Part shown: positions 52,695-62,159 of the stretch, in pieces | Numbering within the stretch: the first letter of the stretch is position 1 | How the letters are laid out: each line of letters starts with the position of its first letter | Assembly: GCA_045105475.1 (NCBI GenBank) | Contig: JBGCDP010000066.1 | Span: forward strand, 1 to 64,000 | Length of the DNA: 64,000 nucleotides | Source: WTJY01 sp045105475 | GTDB lineage: Bacteria > Chloroflexota > Anaerolineae > Promineifilales > Promineifilaceae | Direction of reading: 5' to 3' | Translations under genes and position numbers: made by a program | The notes under the pieces: generated by a model | Told to the model about the DNA's origin: nothing | What the model saw: only the letters and a program-made list of their open reading frames with translations | The model's database searches: none

Positions 52695-55109
52695 ATGATT
52701 ACTCTACTCGCAAAAGTTTGGTTTGACCTTTGGGGAAATAAATCCCGCACTACGCAAGTCGTCCTCGTTATCGCTCTAGGATCGATTGCAATTGGACTAG
52801 TTGTTGGCGGCCGTAACGTGATTCAGGCTGCCATTGACAAAGGGTACATCAACGCAGATCCAGCTCACATTCGTTTATCTGTTACCCCGTCGATCACCCA
52901 AGAGCAGCTTGACCGTGTCGGCCGAATAGATGGCGTGTGGCAGGTTGAAGGGCTTTTCAGCGGTGGAGTAGAGTGGCGGCTTTCAGATGCAGATGAATGG
53001 CAATCGGCACGGATTAAGGCACGCGAAGGGTATGCTGCAGAGCAAATGTTGATGGGACCAGATGGCTTACGTGATGGTGTACTTCCCGGCCGGAACAGCT
53101 TGGGCGTCGGCATGATTTCAGTCGGTGAAGCCCAGCTATTTGTGGGTGACACCGTTCAGATTCGTTTTGGAGATAAAGTAACGACATTTCCAATTGTGGC
53201 CCTCATGGACCCTGTCGGTCCAGAACCCAGCTTTGGCGAAACATTTTATGCTGACCAGAAAACCTATGCTCGCATCACCGGCCGTGAGGATTTCGCCATT
53301 GTTCAGCTACGGAGTGAAACTTGGGATCCAGCTCGTGCGGAAGTCATCGATCAAGAGGTTCAAGATTACTTTGAAAGCATCAATATCGACTCAGTCGGAA
53401 CAGCTTTCCCTGGGCAAGAACGAATTATTCCTCCTGACGTGAATCCGGCAACTGGCATCTTAAACGCTTTGTTTCTGATTCTAGGGATCATCGGGGTTGT
53501 CGTCGTTGTGCTGGGTGTCTTCCTCGTCTACAACTCAGTCAGCGCAATTGTTTCACAACAAACAGGGCTGATCGGTGTCATGAAAGCGATCGGAGCTAGC
53601 CAATGGCAAGTGGCCTGGAGCTATTTCATCTTGGTGTTGAGCTACGGTCTTCTAGCTATGATCGTTTCTGTTCCATTAGGAATCTTGGCCGCGTATGGTC
53701 TCCAAACATTTTTCGCCAACTTTTTAAACCTTGAAACCAACGAAATCGCGATTGACTATTCGGCCGTGGTCATTCAGATTTTGATCTGTTTGATTGCACC
53801 ACTTTTGGCCGCAGCCATTCCACTCCGAACCGGTATGATGATTAGTGTCCGGGAAGCGATTAGCACCTACGGTTTGGGTGGTGCGATGGGATTCATCAAT
53901 CGCATGGTTGCCACGTTCAAAAACGTCTCTTATTCAATTGTTTTAACCATCGGTAACACCTTCCGCAACCAAAAACGGGTCATCATTATTCAGATAGCCT
54001 TGGTTGTAGCAGGCACTATTTTCATGATGGTTTTAGGCGTAGCCGATGCCAATCAATTTACGGCCGATGGTAAATTACGTGACGTCCATAGCTGGCACAT
54101 CGCATTTTCAACCGATCAGCCTGAACGAATGGAATTGGTGGAACGTACCGCATTAAGTAATGACAACGTCGTTTCTACAGAGAGCTGGTATGGCACAGGC
54201 GGCTCAGCGCGGCCGATCAGCCAAACTGAAAAAGAAGTGACCGACGCCCGGGTACGGGTTGTTGGTCAACCGGCTAATACCTCCTTATATGCTACTGAAA
54301 TTGTCGAAGGGCGCTGGCTTAACGAAACCGACAGATACAGCTTCGTAGCTGGCACGGTTGTTGTCGCTGAACAGGGCTGGGAACTTGGCGACCAAATCAT
54401 TTTAACCAATGGCGCTGGTGATGAAATCGTAGCAACTCTCGTTGGGACTCATTTTGACCCGGCCGGAGGCTCAAACTCCCTGCACATGCCACTTAGCATC
54501 TTGCAAAGTGAATGGGGTGGTTTTGAGACAGCTAATTTGGTTGTCATGCAGCTAACGGAAGAAGCATCAGCTGATCAAGCAACGGCCGTTATTGAACTTG
54601 AAGAGACCTTTGCAAGCGCAGGCATCGGCGTTCGACCAGCCAGCACGTTTGGTGCAAATACAATCGATGAGATCTCTGAAAATCTGGCAGCAGGCCTTGC
54701 GATTATCATTCAGCTTTTGGCCGTTATGGCGGTTGTCATCGCTCTAGTTGGCGGCGTCGGGCTTAGCGGTGTCTTGTCTCTCAGCGTACTGGAACGTACC
54801 CGCGAAATCGGAGTGATGCGCGCAATCGGAGCTTCATCTGGCCAAGTGATTCGCTTGTTTATCGGTGAAGGGATTTTGCTAGGTTGGCTCAGTTGGCTCA
54901 TCGCGATCCCGTTGAGCATTCCGGCCGCATGGTATTTGGCGACCAAAGGTCTTTCCTTTGTCCTCAACTCAACGCTGGCTTATCAATTCTCATTTAGAGG
55001 CCCTCTAATCTGGCTCGCCATCATTACGATCTTAGCGATCTTAGCAAGTATATTTCCAGCTCGTCGCGCTTCTAGAGTCAGTGTTCGAGAAAGTTTAAGC
55101 TATTCGTAA
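52695..55109 (+). CDS. ABC transporter permease, tandem FtsX/MacB-type
   Basis: An 804-residue membrane protein with two FtsX modules. A first helix (about 14-36) precedes a large extracytoplasmic domain, then three helices near 255-375; a further helix near 425, a second large extracytoplasmic domain, and three C-terminal helices with the LERTREIGVMRAIGAS motif. Tandem FtsX permeases pair with the ATPase just upstream. In monoderms these complexes export peptides or modulate envelope stress rather than lipoprotein transport. It ends before a long hairpin. Confidence 0.9.
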   Translation: MITLLAKVWFDLWGNKSRTTQVVLVIALGSIAIGLVVGGRNVIQAAIDKGYINADPAHIRLSVTPSITQEQLDRVGRIDGVWQVEGLFSGGVEWRLSDADEWQSARIKAREGYAAEQMLMGPDGLRDGVLPGRNSLGVGMISVGEAQLFVGDTVQIRFGDKVTTFPIVALMDPVGPEPSFGETFYADQKTYARITGREDFAIVQLRSETWDPARAEVIDQEVQDYFESINIDSVGTAFPGQERIIPPDVNPATGILNALFLILGIIGVVVVVLGVFLVYNSVSAIVSQQTGLIGVMKAIGASQWQVAWSYFILVLSYGLLAMIVSVPLGILAAYGLQTFFANFLNLETNEIAIDYSAVVIQILICLIAPLLAAAIPLRTGMMISVREAISTYGLGGAMGFINRMVATFKNVSYSIVLTIGNTFRNQKRVIIIQIALVVAGTIFMMVLGVADANQFTADGKLRDVHSWHIAFSTDQPERMELVERTALSNDNVVSTESWYGTGGSARPISQTEKEVTDARVRVVGQPANTSLYATEIVEGRWLNETDRYSFVAGTVVVAEQGWELGDQIILTNGAGDEIVATLVGTHFDPAGGSNSLHMPLSILQSEWGGFETANLVVMQLTEEASADQATAVIELEETFASAGIGVRPASTFGANTIDEISENLAAGLAIIIQLLAVMAVVIALVGGVGLSGVLSLSVLERTREIGVMRAIGASSGQVIRLFIGEGILLGWLSWLIAIPLSIPAAWYLATKGLSFVLNSTLAYQFSFRGPLIWLAIITILAILASIFPARRASRVSVRESLSYS

Positions 55110-55113
55110 TCTT

Positions 55114-55150
55114 CTTGGAGGGCATGTGCGCTTTGCACATGCTGTCCAAG
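55114..55150. terminator. Long hairpin between convergent genes
   Basis: CTTGGA...TCCAAG and an inner GCATGTGC/GCACATGC stem with loop GCTTT make a 37-nt near-perfect palindrome in the 44 bp between the permease and esterase stop codons. There is no T-run on either side, so Rho-independent termination would be atypical. Confidence 0.6.
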
Positions 55151-55153
55151 CAC

Positions 55154-56452
55154 TTAATTAGCATAGAGCCAAATCAATGTCTCGCCCAAGGTAGCCTGCC
55201 AAAATCCCCAACTGTGTCCTTGCGGCCGAATCTCATATACAAATTCATACTGTTTCGCTCGTAGCTGCGCTACAAATCTGTCATTACCTGCTAGCAAATT
55301 GCCTTGATTAGAATCTCCATTTAGCTCCGTTTCGTAGCTCCCAATCGTCAAATAAAAACGAATATCGGCTGATGCCATTAACTCTATTTGCCGGATCACC
55401 CCATCACTACCGTATGACATCGCACCAGATTGTGAGCCGACAAGCCCAAATGTATCTGGCCGGTTAAGCGCCGCATATGCTGATATCAAGCCACCCATCG
55501 AAGCACCTAATGTGCCGGTTTCGGCCGGGCTTTGGCTCGTATTGTATTTTCCCCGCACAAAGGGAACCGCCTCATCTGCCAAAAATTTAACGTAATCATC
55601 ATTGCGCTCATATTCGGCAAATCGATCAATCGGTGGAATAAACACCGCCACCAATGGGGGGATACGGCCGTCAGCAATCAATCGATCTAAAATCGCAGTC
55701 GCATCGATCAAATTAAGGTAGTCGCTACCGTCGTGAATATAAACAGATGGATATTGGCCATTGTCACTTGTGGGTGGCTGAGCCGGCTTGTAGACAAATA
55801 GGGTTCGAATTTGGACCAATGCTTGGGAATCAATTGTCTCTGTGGTGAGTGTCCCAGCCGGGATATCGGCCGCTGTTGGCAAAAATTCGACCGGAACTGT
55901 GTAATTAGGCATTGAAAGAACCGAGCGACGGCCGAAGCCACTCTTGACCTGGATCGGATTAGAAGGGTCAAGCTCCTGTATCTCCCCATCAACTAAATAC
56001 ATGTAATCGAGGCGAGCGTCCGATTCAAACGGAGCGATGTGATACCACAAATCTGTATTAAATAGGCGGTTCAGCGGGATCGATTTTTCTGGATTCCAGA
56101 AAGTCATATCACCAAGTAGGGCAACATTGTCAGGTGTGCCTTGCCACAGGAAAATCGCATGATCTTGGGTTAGAACAGGAATTTGAGGAGCACTGACCAC
56201 ATATTTATTAACCAATCCTTGGCGCAGTGTACGGTCAGTTGCTTCAACTTCACTAATAAAATTTTGAAATCCTTCCACTGTGTATGTCTCCGGAATTGGG
56301 GTTGGGGTAATTGTTGGTAAAGGTGTTGCTGTTGGAGGCAGCGGCGTGTTGGTAGCGATAAGCGGCGGCAAGTCGGCCGGTTGTAGCAGTGAACAACCGG
56401 TCAGCACGATTAAAATATAAAGAAGGACGCTTACCTTTTTAAACCAATTCAT
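55154..56452 (-). CDS. Lipoprotein esterase (Fes/esterase D-like)
   Basis: A 432-residue exported lipoprotein. The signal peptide ends in the lipobox LTGC (Cys20), followed by a short Pro/Thr linker with LPPTATPLPTITPTP. An N-terminal beta domain with a WNPEKSIPL element precedes an esterase domain with the nucleophile in GASMGGLISA and the His in GHSWGFW, like enterochelin/siderophore esterases and esterase D. It is therefore surface-tethered. Substrate unknown; there is no nearby iron-uptake system. Confidence 0.88.
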   Translation of the reverse strand: MNWFKKVSVLLYILIVLTGCSLLQPADLPPLIATNTPLPPTATPLPTITPTPIPETYTVEGFQNFISEVEATDRTLRQGLVNKYVVSAPQIPVLTQDHAIFLWQGTPDNVALLGDMTFWNPEKSIPLNRLFNTDLWYHIAPFESDARLDYMYLVDGEIQELDPSNPIQVKSGFGRRSVLSMPNYTVPVEFLPTAADIPAGTLTTETIDSQALVQIRTLFVYKPAQPPTSDNGQYPSVYIHDGSDYLNLIDATAILDRLIADGRIPPLVAVFIPPIDRFAEYERNDDYVKFLADEAVPFVRGKYNTSQSPAETGTLGASMGGLISAYAALNRPDTFGLVGSQSGAMSYGSDGVIRQIELMASADIRFYLTIGSYETELNGDSNQGNLLAGNDRFVAQLRAKQYEFVYEIRPQGHSWGFWQATLGETLIWLYAN

Positions 56453-56707
56453 AGGTGTTAATTGTCTGCATAGACTGCTTAAAATGTTTTTTCCTTTTGA
56501 GTGCGACTAGACATCGTACCCACAGAATTATCTTTTTTATAAGACCGTATGCCAATCGAACATTATCTTCTAATGAAAGCAAAAAAGGCTATGAAAGCTA
56601 ATCTGCCAAACGCCATCACGCAAGCTCATTCGTAAGTTTGACTGAGATACAATCAACAACAGATAAGCATATTGGGGGAACTATCCCACACAAACAGCCA
56701 ACAATTT

Positions 56708-58774
56708 ATGAAAAATATCAATAAATCACTTTGGGTTTCCAGTATTATCAGCATCGGTTTTATTGGGTTGGTTTTTTCGGTCACCTATAGCCAAACTGAA
56801 AAGGAACTCGATTTCTTTGCGTATCTGCCCTTCATTCAGCGGGAAGCAAATACGCCTGAACCACCCGCAAATATAACTGTAACTGTGCCCTTGACGGTTA
56901 CCAGTACGATTGCACCCTTAGAGACGGTAATATTTACACCGACTTCATCTATAGAGCCAACAGCTCCCTTAAGCCCAACAATAGTTACCGAAGAAACGCC
57001 AAAACCTTCTATTCCGCCCAGTTTGACACCACTCCCGATTTTCACCCCAGTACTGTCAACAACGCTTACGCCAATATACGCACCCACTGCTACTCAGACA
57101 GCTCACCCAACAGCAGTTTCAACAATGGCAACACCTTCAACTCCTATTCCCACAAACATGCCAGTCCAAACAAACACACCGAATTTAACCCCTGTAAACA
57201 CTCCTATCCTGACAAGTACTCAAACATTAATCCCCACAGTAGTTCTGACAGTGGCACCGACTTCAACGCCGACTCTCACAAACACGCCTGCCCAAACAAT
57301 CACACCGACGCTAGCCCCTGTAAACACACCTACCCTGACAGCGACTCACACATTAACCCCTACAGCAGTTCTGACAATGGCACCTGCCTCAACCTCAACT
57401 CCTACTCCCACAAACACACCAGCCCAAACAAGCACACCGACTTTAACCCCCGTACACACGCCTGTCCTAACAAATACTCAAACATTAACACCTACGGCAA
57501 TTCCGACAATAGCACCGACGCCTAATGGTCCGCCTACCTTCCAATTAAAATCTATAAAGCAGATTTCTATCGGATTAAATGGAGAACCTATAAATTCAAG
57601 TGCATCTTATCCATTAATGTCTGCCAATGGAAAATACATTGCATTTCATTCAAATGCATCGAATCTCACTGCAAATGACACCAACAATAATTTTGATGTC
57701 TTTTTATATGATGTTGAAAACAGTCAGCTTAAGTTAATTTCAATCGCAAATGATGGAACTCAATCTAATGGCTATTCTGGATATTCGCAGATTTCGGCCG
57801 ATGGAAAGTTCGTACTCTTCAACTCCCACGCTACAAACCTTGCTGCATCAGCAACCGCCGATGGGATTCAACATATCTATTTGTATGATGTTGCAGCAGA
57901 TTCTATATCGCTAATTACTAAAAATTCGGCCGGGGACGATGCCAACGGCGATTCGTTCTATTCTGAACTTTCAGCCGACGGCCGATTTATCACGTTTACT
58001 TCAGAGGCGACGAATTTAACAGACGATAGCTATGCTAACGACACAGCCAGAGTATTTTTGTTGGATAGATTAACTAACGAGATAAAGCTCATCACAAAAT
58101 CAGTTCAAGCCGAGCCGCTTACAAGGCCCTCTACCCATCCAGATATCTCGCGAGACGGCCGTTATATCGTTTATCGGTCTTTCTCAAACAAACTAACCGA
58201 TGACGATTCAAATGGGGAGTACGATATATTTCTTTATGATCGGGAAACTGAGGTAACCCAGAAAATTTCAAAACACAATGATGGGACTCAGGGCAACAGC
58301 AATTCTGATTATCCCCGTTTCTCAGGTGATGATAAGTACATCTACTTCATGTCCCACGCATCTAATTTAGTAGATATGGATACAAACAACCAAGTAGACG
58401 TTTTCATCTTCGACATGGAAAACAGCCAACTGTCTCGCTTATTCATTGATACAGCCAATATTCAGCCCAACTTTTCATCCTCTTTTTATTCAAGCCCTAT
58501 AAATAGCCAATTTGTCTTTTTTAGCTCACACGCGACCAATTTAGTCTCGGGAGATACAAACCAAGCTCCTGACATTTTTTTCCATGACTTAAACAGCGGA
58601 GATCTTCGCCGTTTGTCGCTAACGGGTTCTGGAGGTCAAAGTAACGGGCGTTCATACCAACCAACTATTTCAGATAATTATAAGTTCCTAGTCTTTCACT
58701 CCTCAGCTTCAAATCTTTTGGAAGATGCGGAGCCACATTTTACAGATAACATCTTCCTTTATGAGTATCACTAA
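56708..58774 (+). CDS. Surface protein with Pro/Thr-rich tandem repeats and TolB/WD40-like propeller
   Basis: A 688-residue protein with an N-terminal signal/anchor (about 8-27) immediately followed by the AYLPFIQR motif. A ~220-residue Pro/Thr/Val-rich stalk includes three tandem copies of a 42-44 residue unit. The C-terminal ~400 residues have repeats of the type DGKFVLFNSHATNL and DIFFHDLNSGDLRRLS, typical of TolB/WD40-like propellers. Alternative starts at 56672 (TTG) would delay the signal peptide. It is probably displayed at the cell surface; ligand unknown. Confidence 0.78.
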   Translation: MKNINKSLWVSSIISIGFIGLVFSVTYSQTEKELDFFAYLPFIQREANTPEPPANITVTVPLTVTSTIAPLETVIFTPTSSIEPTAPLSPTIVTEETPKPSIPPSLTPLPIFTPVLSTTLTPIYAPTATQTAHPTAVSTMATPSTPIPTNMPVQTNTPNLTPVNTPILTSTQTLIPTVVLTVAPTSTPTLTNTPAQTITPTLAPVNTPTLTATHTLTPTAVLTMAPASTSTPTPTNTPAQTSTPTLTPVHTPVLTNTQTLTPTAIPTIAPTPNGPPTFQLKSIKQISIGLNGEPINSSASYPLMSANGKYIAFHSNASNLTANDTNNNFDVFLYDVENSQLKLISIANDGTQSNGYSGYSQISADGKFVLFNSHATNLAASATADGIQHIYLYDVAADSISLITKNSAGDDANGDSFYSELSADGRFITFTSEATNLTDDSYANDTARVFLLDRLTNEIKLITKSVQAEPLTRPSTHPDISRDGRYIVYRSFSNKLTDDDSNGEYDIFLYDRETEVTQKISKHNDGTQGNSNSDYPRFSGDDKYIYFMSHASNLVDMDTNNQVDVFIFDMENSQLSRLFIDTANIQPNFSSSFYSSPINSQFVFFSSHATNLVSGDTNQAPDIFFHDLNSGDLRRLSLTGSGGQSNGRSYQPTISDNYKFLVFHSSASNLLEDAEPHFTDNIFLYEYH
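57122..57520 (+). repeat. Tandem repeat, period 126-132 bp, three copies
   Basis: Boundary sequences close to ACAATGGCA recur at 57122, 57248, 57374 and 57506 (the last as ACAATAGCA), giving two 126-bp periods and one of 132 bp. The units encode a Pro/Thr-rich stalk and differ mainly at third codon positions, so it is a coding repeat and not a CRISPR. Confidence 0.85.
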
Positions 58775-58794
58775 AACTTCTAGCTACCGCTTTA

Positions 58795-58850
58795 TGCATC
58801 AGGTTGCTCAGTGTGATGCACGGCTATCATGATAAAACAGTTGTTTATCA
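58795..58850. repeat. Two inverted repeats upstream of mtaB
   Basis: TGCATCA/TGATGCA (58795-58801, 58814-58820) and TGATAAA/TTTATCA (58830-58836, 58844-58850) are perfect 7-bp pairs. They could be terminators of the preceding gene or leader structures; there is no long T-run. Confidence 0.4.
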
Positions 58851-58900
58851 GGTGCTCTAATTGAATTCGTGGTCGTACATCGCTAAAATCAGTGCGAACC

Positions 58901-60190
58901 ATGAAAGTATTCCTCAACAGCATAGGCTGCCGCCTCAATCACAGTGAAATAGAAACTTTAGCCCGCCAACTCATTGCCAACGGACATGAAATCGTCCCGA
59001 ACGCGGCCGATGCTGATCAAGTTGTCATCAACACCTGCGCCGTTACAGCTCAAGCCTCAGCCGATGCACGGCGTATGACGCGCAAAATCCATCGCATCAA
59101 TGAGTCGGCCGAAATCACCCTAACCGGCTGCTATGCCACCATTTCGCCTCAAGATTTATCAAGCATTGAGGGGGTCACAAACGTGGTTCATAATACGCAA
59201 AAAGCGAAATTGGCTCAGCTACTTGACCCGCAAGCTAAGCTGGATATCCCAGACTTTGACCGTGAGCCGATCATGCGTCAATTCCATGATGGGGTCGTCA
59301 GCCATACACGCGCCTTCATCAAAGTGCAAGATGGCTGTGACAATAAGTGCACCTTCTGTGTGACCACTGTGGCCCGTGGAGCCAGCACATCTCGCCATTT
59401 GGGCGACATCGTGTCAGAGATTCAAAATTTGCACACGGCCGGATATCAAGAAGCGGTGCTTACCGGCGTCCATTTAGGCAGCTACGGCTTTGAATTTGGC
59501 AATATGGCAGGTCTCAAAGAGCTTGTCACCGCCATTCTGGAACATACAGATATTCCACGCCTGCGCCTTTCATCGCTCGAACCATGGGATATTGCTCCCG
59601 GCTTTTTTGAGCTTTGGGATAACCCACGCCTGCTTCCCCATTTGCACATGCCGCTCCAGTCAGGGAGTGCCAAAATCTTAAAACGGATGGCACGCCGCAC
59701 AAAAATCCCGCAATTTAGAGAGCTTGTCGCCGAAGCGCGCCAAAATATCCCTGATCTCAATTTAACCACCGACATTATTGTTGGCTTCCCTGGAGAATCG
59801 GCCGCCGATTTCCGTGAAAGCTATGACTTTGTTGAAGAGATCGGTTTCTCACGACTGCATGCTTTCCCTTATAGCGCACGCCCAGGCACGGCCGCGGCCG
59901 ACATGCCCGACCACCTCACCAAAGATCAAAAGAAGGCCCGTATTCGGGAAATGCTTGATTTAGGGCGTCAGATGGGGAAAAACTATCACAACCGATTTAT
60001 CGGCCGAAAGTTAGACGTATTATGGGAGCAAGTCCATGGAGCAGATGGCAAAGGTCTGCGCTGGTCAGGATACAGTGGCAACTACATTCGTGTGCAAGCC
60101 CAAGGTCCAGCCGATCTAATGAATACAGTCACTACGGTCGAGATCACAGCGGCCGAACATGACGGGATTTCTGGATTGATGGTCAGCTAA
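58901..60190 (+). CDS. mtaB: tRNA t6A37 methylthiotransferase MtaB
   Basis: A 429-residue radical SAM enzyme of the MiaB/MtaB family. The N-terminal UPF0004 domain has the cluster cysteines in SIGCRLNHSE, VINTCAVTAQA and TGCYA; the radical SAM core has CDNKCTFC (CxxxCxxC); a C-terminal TRAM-like region follows. It adds a methylthio group to t6A37 in ANN-decoding tRNAs. The frame also opens with GTG at 58892, but the ATG at 58901 starts the conserved sequence. CGGCCG is frequent. Confidence 0.93.
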   Translation: MKVFLNSIGCRLNHSEIETLARQLIANGHEIVPNAADADQVVINTCAVTAQASADARRMTRKIHRINESAEITLTGCYATISPQDLSSIEGVTNVVHNTQKAKLAQLLDPQAKLDIPDFDREPIMRQFHDGVVSHTRAFIKVQDGCDNKCTFCVTTVARGASTSRHLGDIVSEIQNLHTAGYQEAVLTGVHLGSYGFEFGNMAGLKELVTAILEHTDIPRLRLSSLEPWDIAPGFFELWDNPRLLPHLHMPLQSGSAKILKRMARRTKIPQFRELVAEARQNIPDLNLTTDIIVGFPGESAADFRESYDFVEEIGFSRLHAFPYSARPGTAAADMPDHLTKDQKKARIREMLDLGRQMGKNYHNRFIGRKLDVLWEQVHGADGKGLRWSGYSGNYIRVQAQGPADLMNTVTTVEITAAEHDGISGLMVS

Positions 60191-60206
60191 ATCACCTATT
60201 ATCCTA

Positions 60207-61043
60207 CTAATTAGGTGGATAGATAATCTCAACCCCGTTGCTATCCGCTGTATCAATACCTAAATATGCCATCACATCAGCAATATCTTGATTCGACATA
60301 CGACGACCAAAGTTATCCGGCATTCCGCTAGGTGGCCCTGTGCAAGGCCCCATTGGGCAATCGGGTGATATGTGTTTGCTAGGCAGCAAAATCGATTCGT
60401 ACACATAGTCGGCCGCTGTGTACACCTCTAATCGATTTTCTCCAAGTGTGTGGAAAATACCGGTCCACGAGCCAACTGCATTTGAACCTTCTTGTTCTAA
60501 ACTCCCATGACACGCAGAACATCCGTATGTGATGTGATACAGCTCTTCCCCATTTTGAGCATCGCCCTCGGGTAAATTTGAGACGATCAATGGATGAGAA
60601 TCTGGAGTAGAGCCAATCTCCTTACATAATTCATCAGTCTCATACCCCATTACATAATCAGTCACCGCATCGATTTCAAGTGCATTTAAACCGACATTCC
60701 CATCTGAATATTCGTCACTGTAGGCAGGCATTCCATTCATCGTGCGGCCAGCCGCAATCGTTGACTCAATAAAACCGCGTTTGGAACCATACCAAACCAT
60801 CACCTGCATTCGATCAGATTCATCCCCGCACAATAATGCAGGGTGATTCAACGGCCGACCACTGCAGGCAATTTGCTCAACAGTTTCCGGCATGTAGCAG
60901 ACTTCAGATCTCCCATCTTCTCCATGGCAAGTGGCACATGAGCTTTTGTAAATCGCTTCCCCTATCTGTAGACGTTCAGCCGAATTAAGGGTTGGAACCG
61001 GTGTAGGTAGCTCCGGAGAGTGGTTCGGTATCAAGAAAATCAT
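60207..61043 (-). CDS. Diheme-type cytochrome c, start probably lost by frameshift
   Basis: The open frame encodes 278 residues with two heme c sites, SSCATCHGE (near residue 34) and YGCSACHGS (near residue 180), and a C-terminal ADSNGVEIIYPPN shared with the next cytochrome. As written it opens with an internal ATG at 61043, without signal peptide or ribosome-binding site, which would leave a cytochrome c in the cytoplasm. A lipoprotein signal peptide is encoded immediately upstream (60985-61113) one base out of frame. A one-base indel around 60995-61040 would join them. Electron carrier to or from the cytochrome b complex is the likely role. Confidence 0.85.
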   Translation of the reverse strand: MIFLIPNHSPELPTPVPTLNSAERLQIGEAIYKSSCATCHGEDGRSEVCYMPETVEQIACSGRPLNHPALLCGDESDRMQVMVWYGSKRGFIESTIAAGRTMNGMPAYSDEYSDGNVGLNALEIDAVTDYVMGYETDELCKEIGSTPDSHPLIVSNLPEGDAQNGEELYHITYGCSACHGSLEQEGSNAVGSWTGIFHTLGENRLEVYTAADYVYESILLPSKHISPDCPMGPCTGPPSGMPDNFGRRMSNQDIADVMAYLGIDTADSNGVEIIYPPN

Positions 61044-61113
61044 TGTTACAGCCGCTGGAAAACAGCACGCTGGTTAGCAAAATTCCGATTAAATATAGAT
61101 GCTTAACTCTCAT
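60985..61113 (-). pseudogene. Out-of-frame lipoprotein leader of the cytochrome c
   Basis: The frame from ATG 61113 reads MRVKHLYLIGILLTSVLFSS then GC, a signal peptide with lipobox and Cys22, continues NNDFLDTEPL and stops at 60985. It overlaps the first ~20 codons of the cytochrome frame, from which it differs by one base. It has no independent function that I can see. Confidence 0.7.
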
Positions 61114-61130
61114 TTAAATGTTCTCATTAA

Positions 61131-61170
61131 ATAAAAAAGCCTCGCCTTTTTTAAAAAGACGAGGCTTCGA
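61131..61170 (-). terminator. Terminator after the second cytochrome c gene
   Basis: AAGCCTCG (61137-61144) and CGAGGCTT (61160-61167) with an inner poly-T/poly-A stem; read on the minus strand it is followed by T6, so it terminates the gene at 61239-62114 and separates it from the next cytochrome. Confidence 0.85.
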
Positions 61171-61238
61171 TTATTCTTTCAATACGTCGCAGGAATGAGT
61201 TACTTTAATGCAACATAACCCACATACTAGCAACTATA

Positions 61239-62114
61239 TTATTCAGCTGGATAGATGACTTCAACACCGTTGCTATCTGCCGTACTAATATTTACATACG
61301 CCATGATGTCTGCCATATCTTGGAATGATAACCGTCGGCCGAAGTTGTCTGGCATACCGCTAGGTGGGCCAGCACAAGGACCGGTTGGGCATTCTGGAGA
61401 GATGTAATCGCTCGGCAACAAAACTGATTCATACATGTAATCGGCCGCTGAATAACCATCGATCCGAACGTTATCCAAGTTTTGGAAGTTGCCAACCCAT
61501 GGTCCAACAGAATTTGACGTATCATCTTCAAGGTTTCCATGGCAGGCTGCACAACCGTACGTTAAGCTGTAAAGTTGCTCACCGGCGGCCGCATCACCTT
61601 CAGGCAATTCGGCTGCGGTATCAGGCCAATCGGGTGGCGGCTCTGGTTCGCCTTCACAAAGCTCACCCTTTTCCCAATTCATGACATATGCAGCCACATA
61701 ACCAACTTCATAGGGTTCTAGTGGGCCACCGAAATCGCTGCCCCACGTCGGCATGCCGTTCCAGACTCGGCCAGTCGCAACCGTTCCTTCAATAAACGAT
61801 TGCTTGGTACCAGCCCAACCTAGAATCTCCATCCGCTCTGATTTCTCACCACACAACAATGCACGGTTGTTTAAAGCCAAGCCAGCACATGCGATTTGGT
61901 CCCCTTCAGGGCCATAGCACAATTCAGCTTTACCTTCTTCACCATGACAGGTTGCACAGTTACCATGATAAATGGTTCCCCCGAACTCAATTCGGCGGGC
62001 TTCAAACGCATCCGTGAATGTTTCCATCCGGGCTGGCTCACGCAGAGCCGCGTACCCAAAGATGATCATCGTTAGCATAAATGCGATAGTTGTAATTACG
62101 AGTTTTACTTGCAT
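61239..62114 (-). CDS. Diheme-type cytochrome c
   Basis: A 291-residue exported cytochrome. An N-terminal membrane helix (about 4-22) acts as signal anchor. Two heme c attachment sites, GNCATCHGE (near 53) and YGCAACHGN (near 190), lie in two cytochrome c domains; Met and other axial ligands are not assignable with certainty. It ends ADSNGVEVIYPAE, like the paralogue at 60207. It follows the cytochrome b gene by 45 bp on the same strand and probably takes electrons from it. Confidence 0.92.
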   Translation of the reverse strand: MQVKLVITTIAFMLTMIIFGYAALREPARMETFTDAFEARRIEFGGTIYHGNCATCHGEEGKAELCYGPEGDQIACAGLALNNRALLCGEKSERMEILGWAGTKQSFIEGTVATGRVWNGMPTWGSDFGGPLEPYEVGYVAAYVMNWEKGELCEGEPEPPPDWPDTAAELPEGDAAAGEQLYSLTYGCAACHGNLEDDTSNSVGPWVGNFQNLDNVRIDGYSAADYMYESVLLPSDYISPECPTGPCAGPPSGMPDNFGRRLSFQDMADIMAYVNISTADSNGVEVIYPAE

Positions 62115-62159
62115 TGATTAACCGTTCCTTTTTTAAAGAAGCTTGACGCTCAGTCGAGA

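Noticed and set aside
57122..57520. Tandem repeat as possible CRISPR
   Set aside because: Period 126-132 bp, in frame, low-complexity Pro/Thr coding; no spacers and no cas genes.
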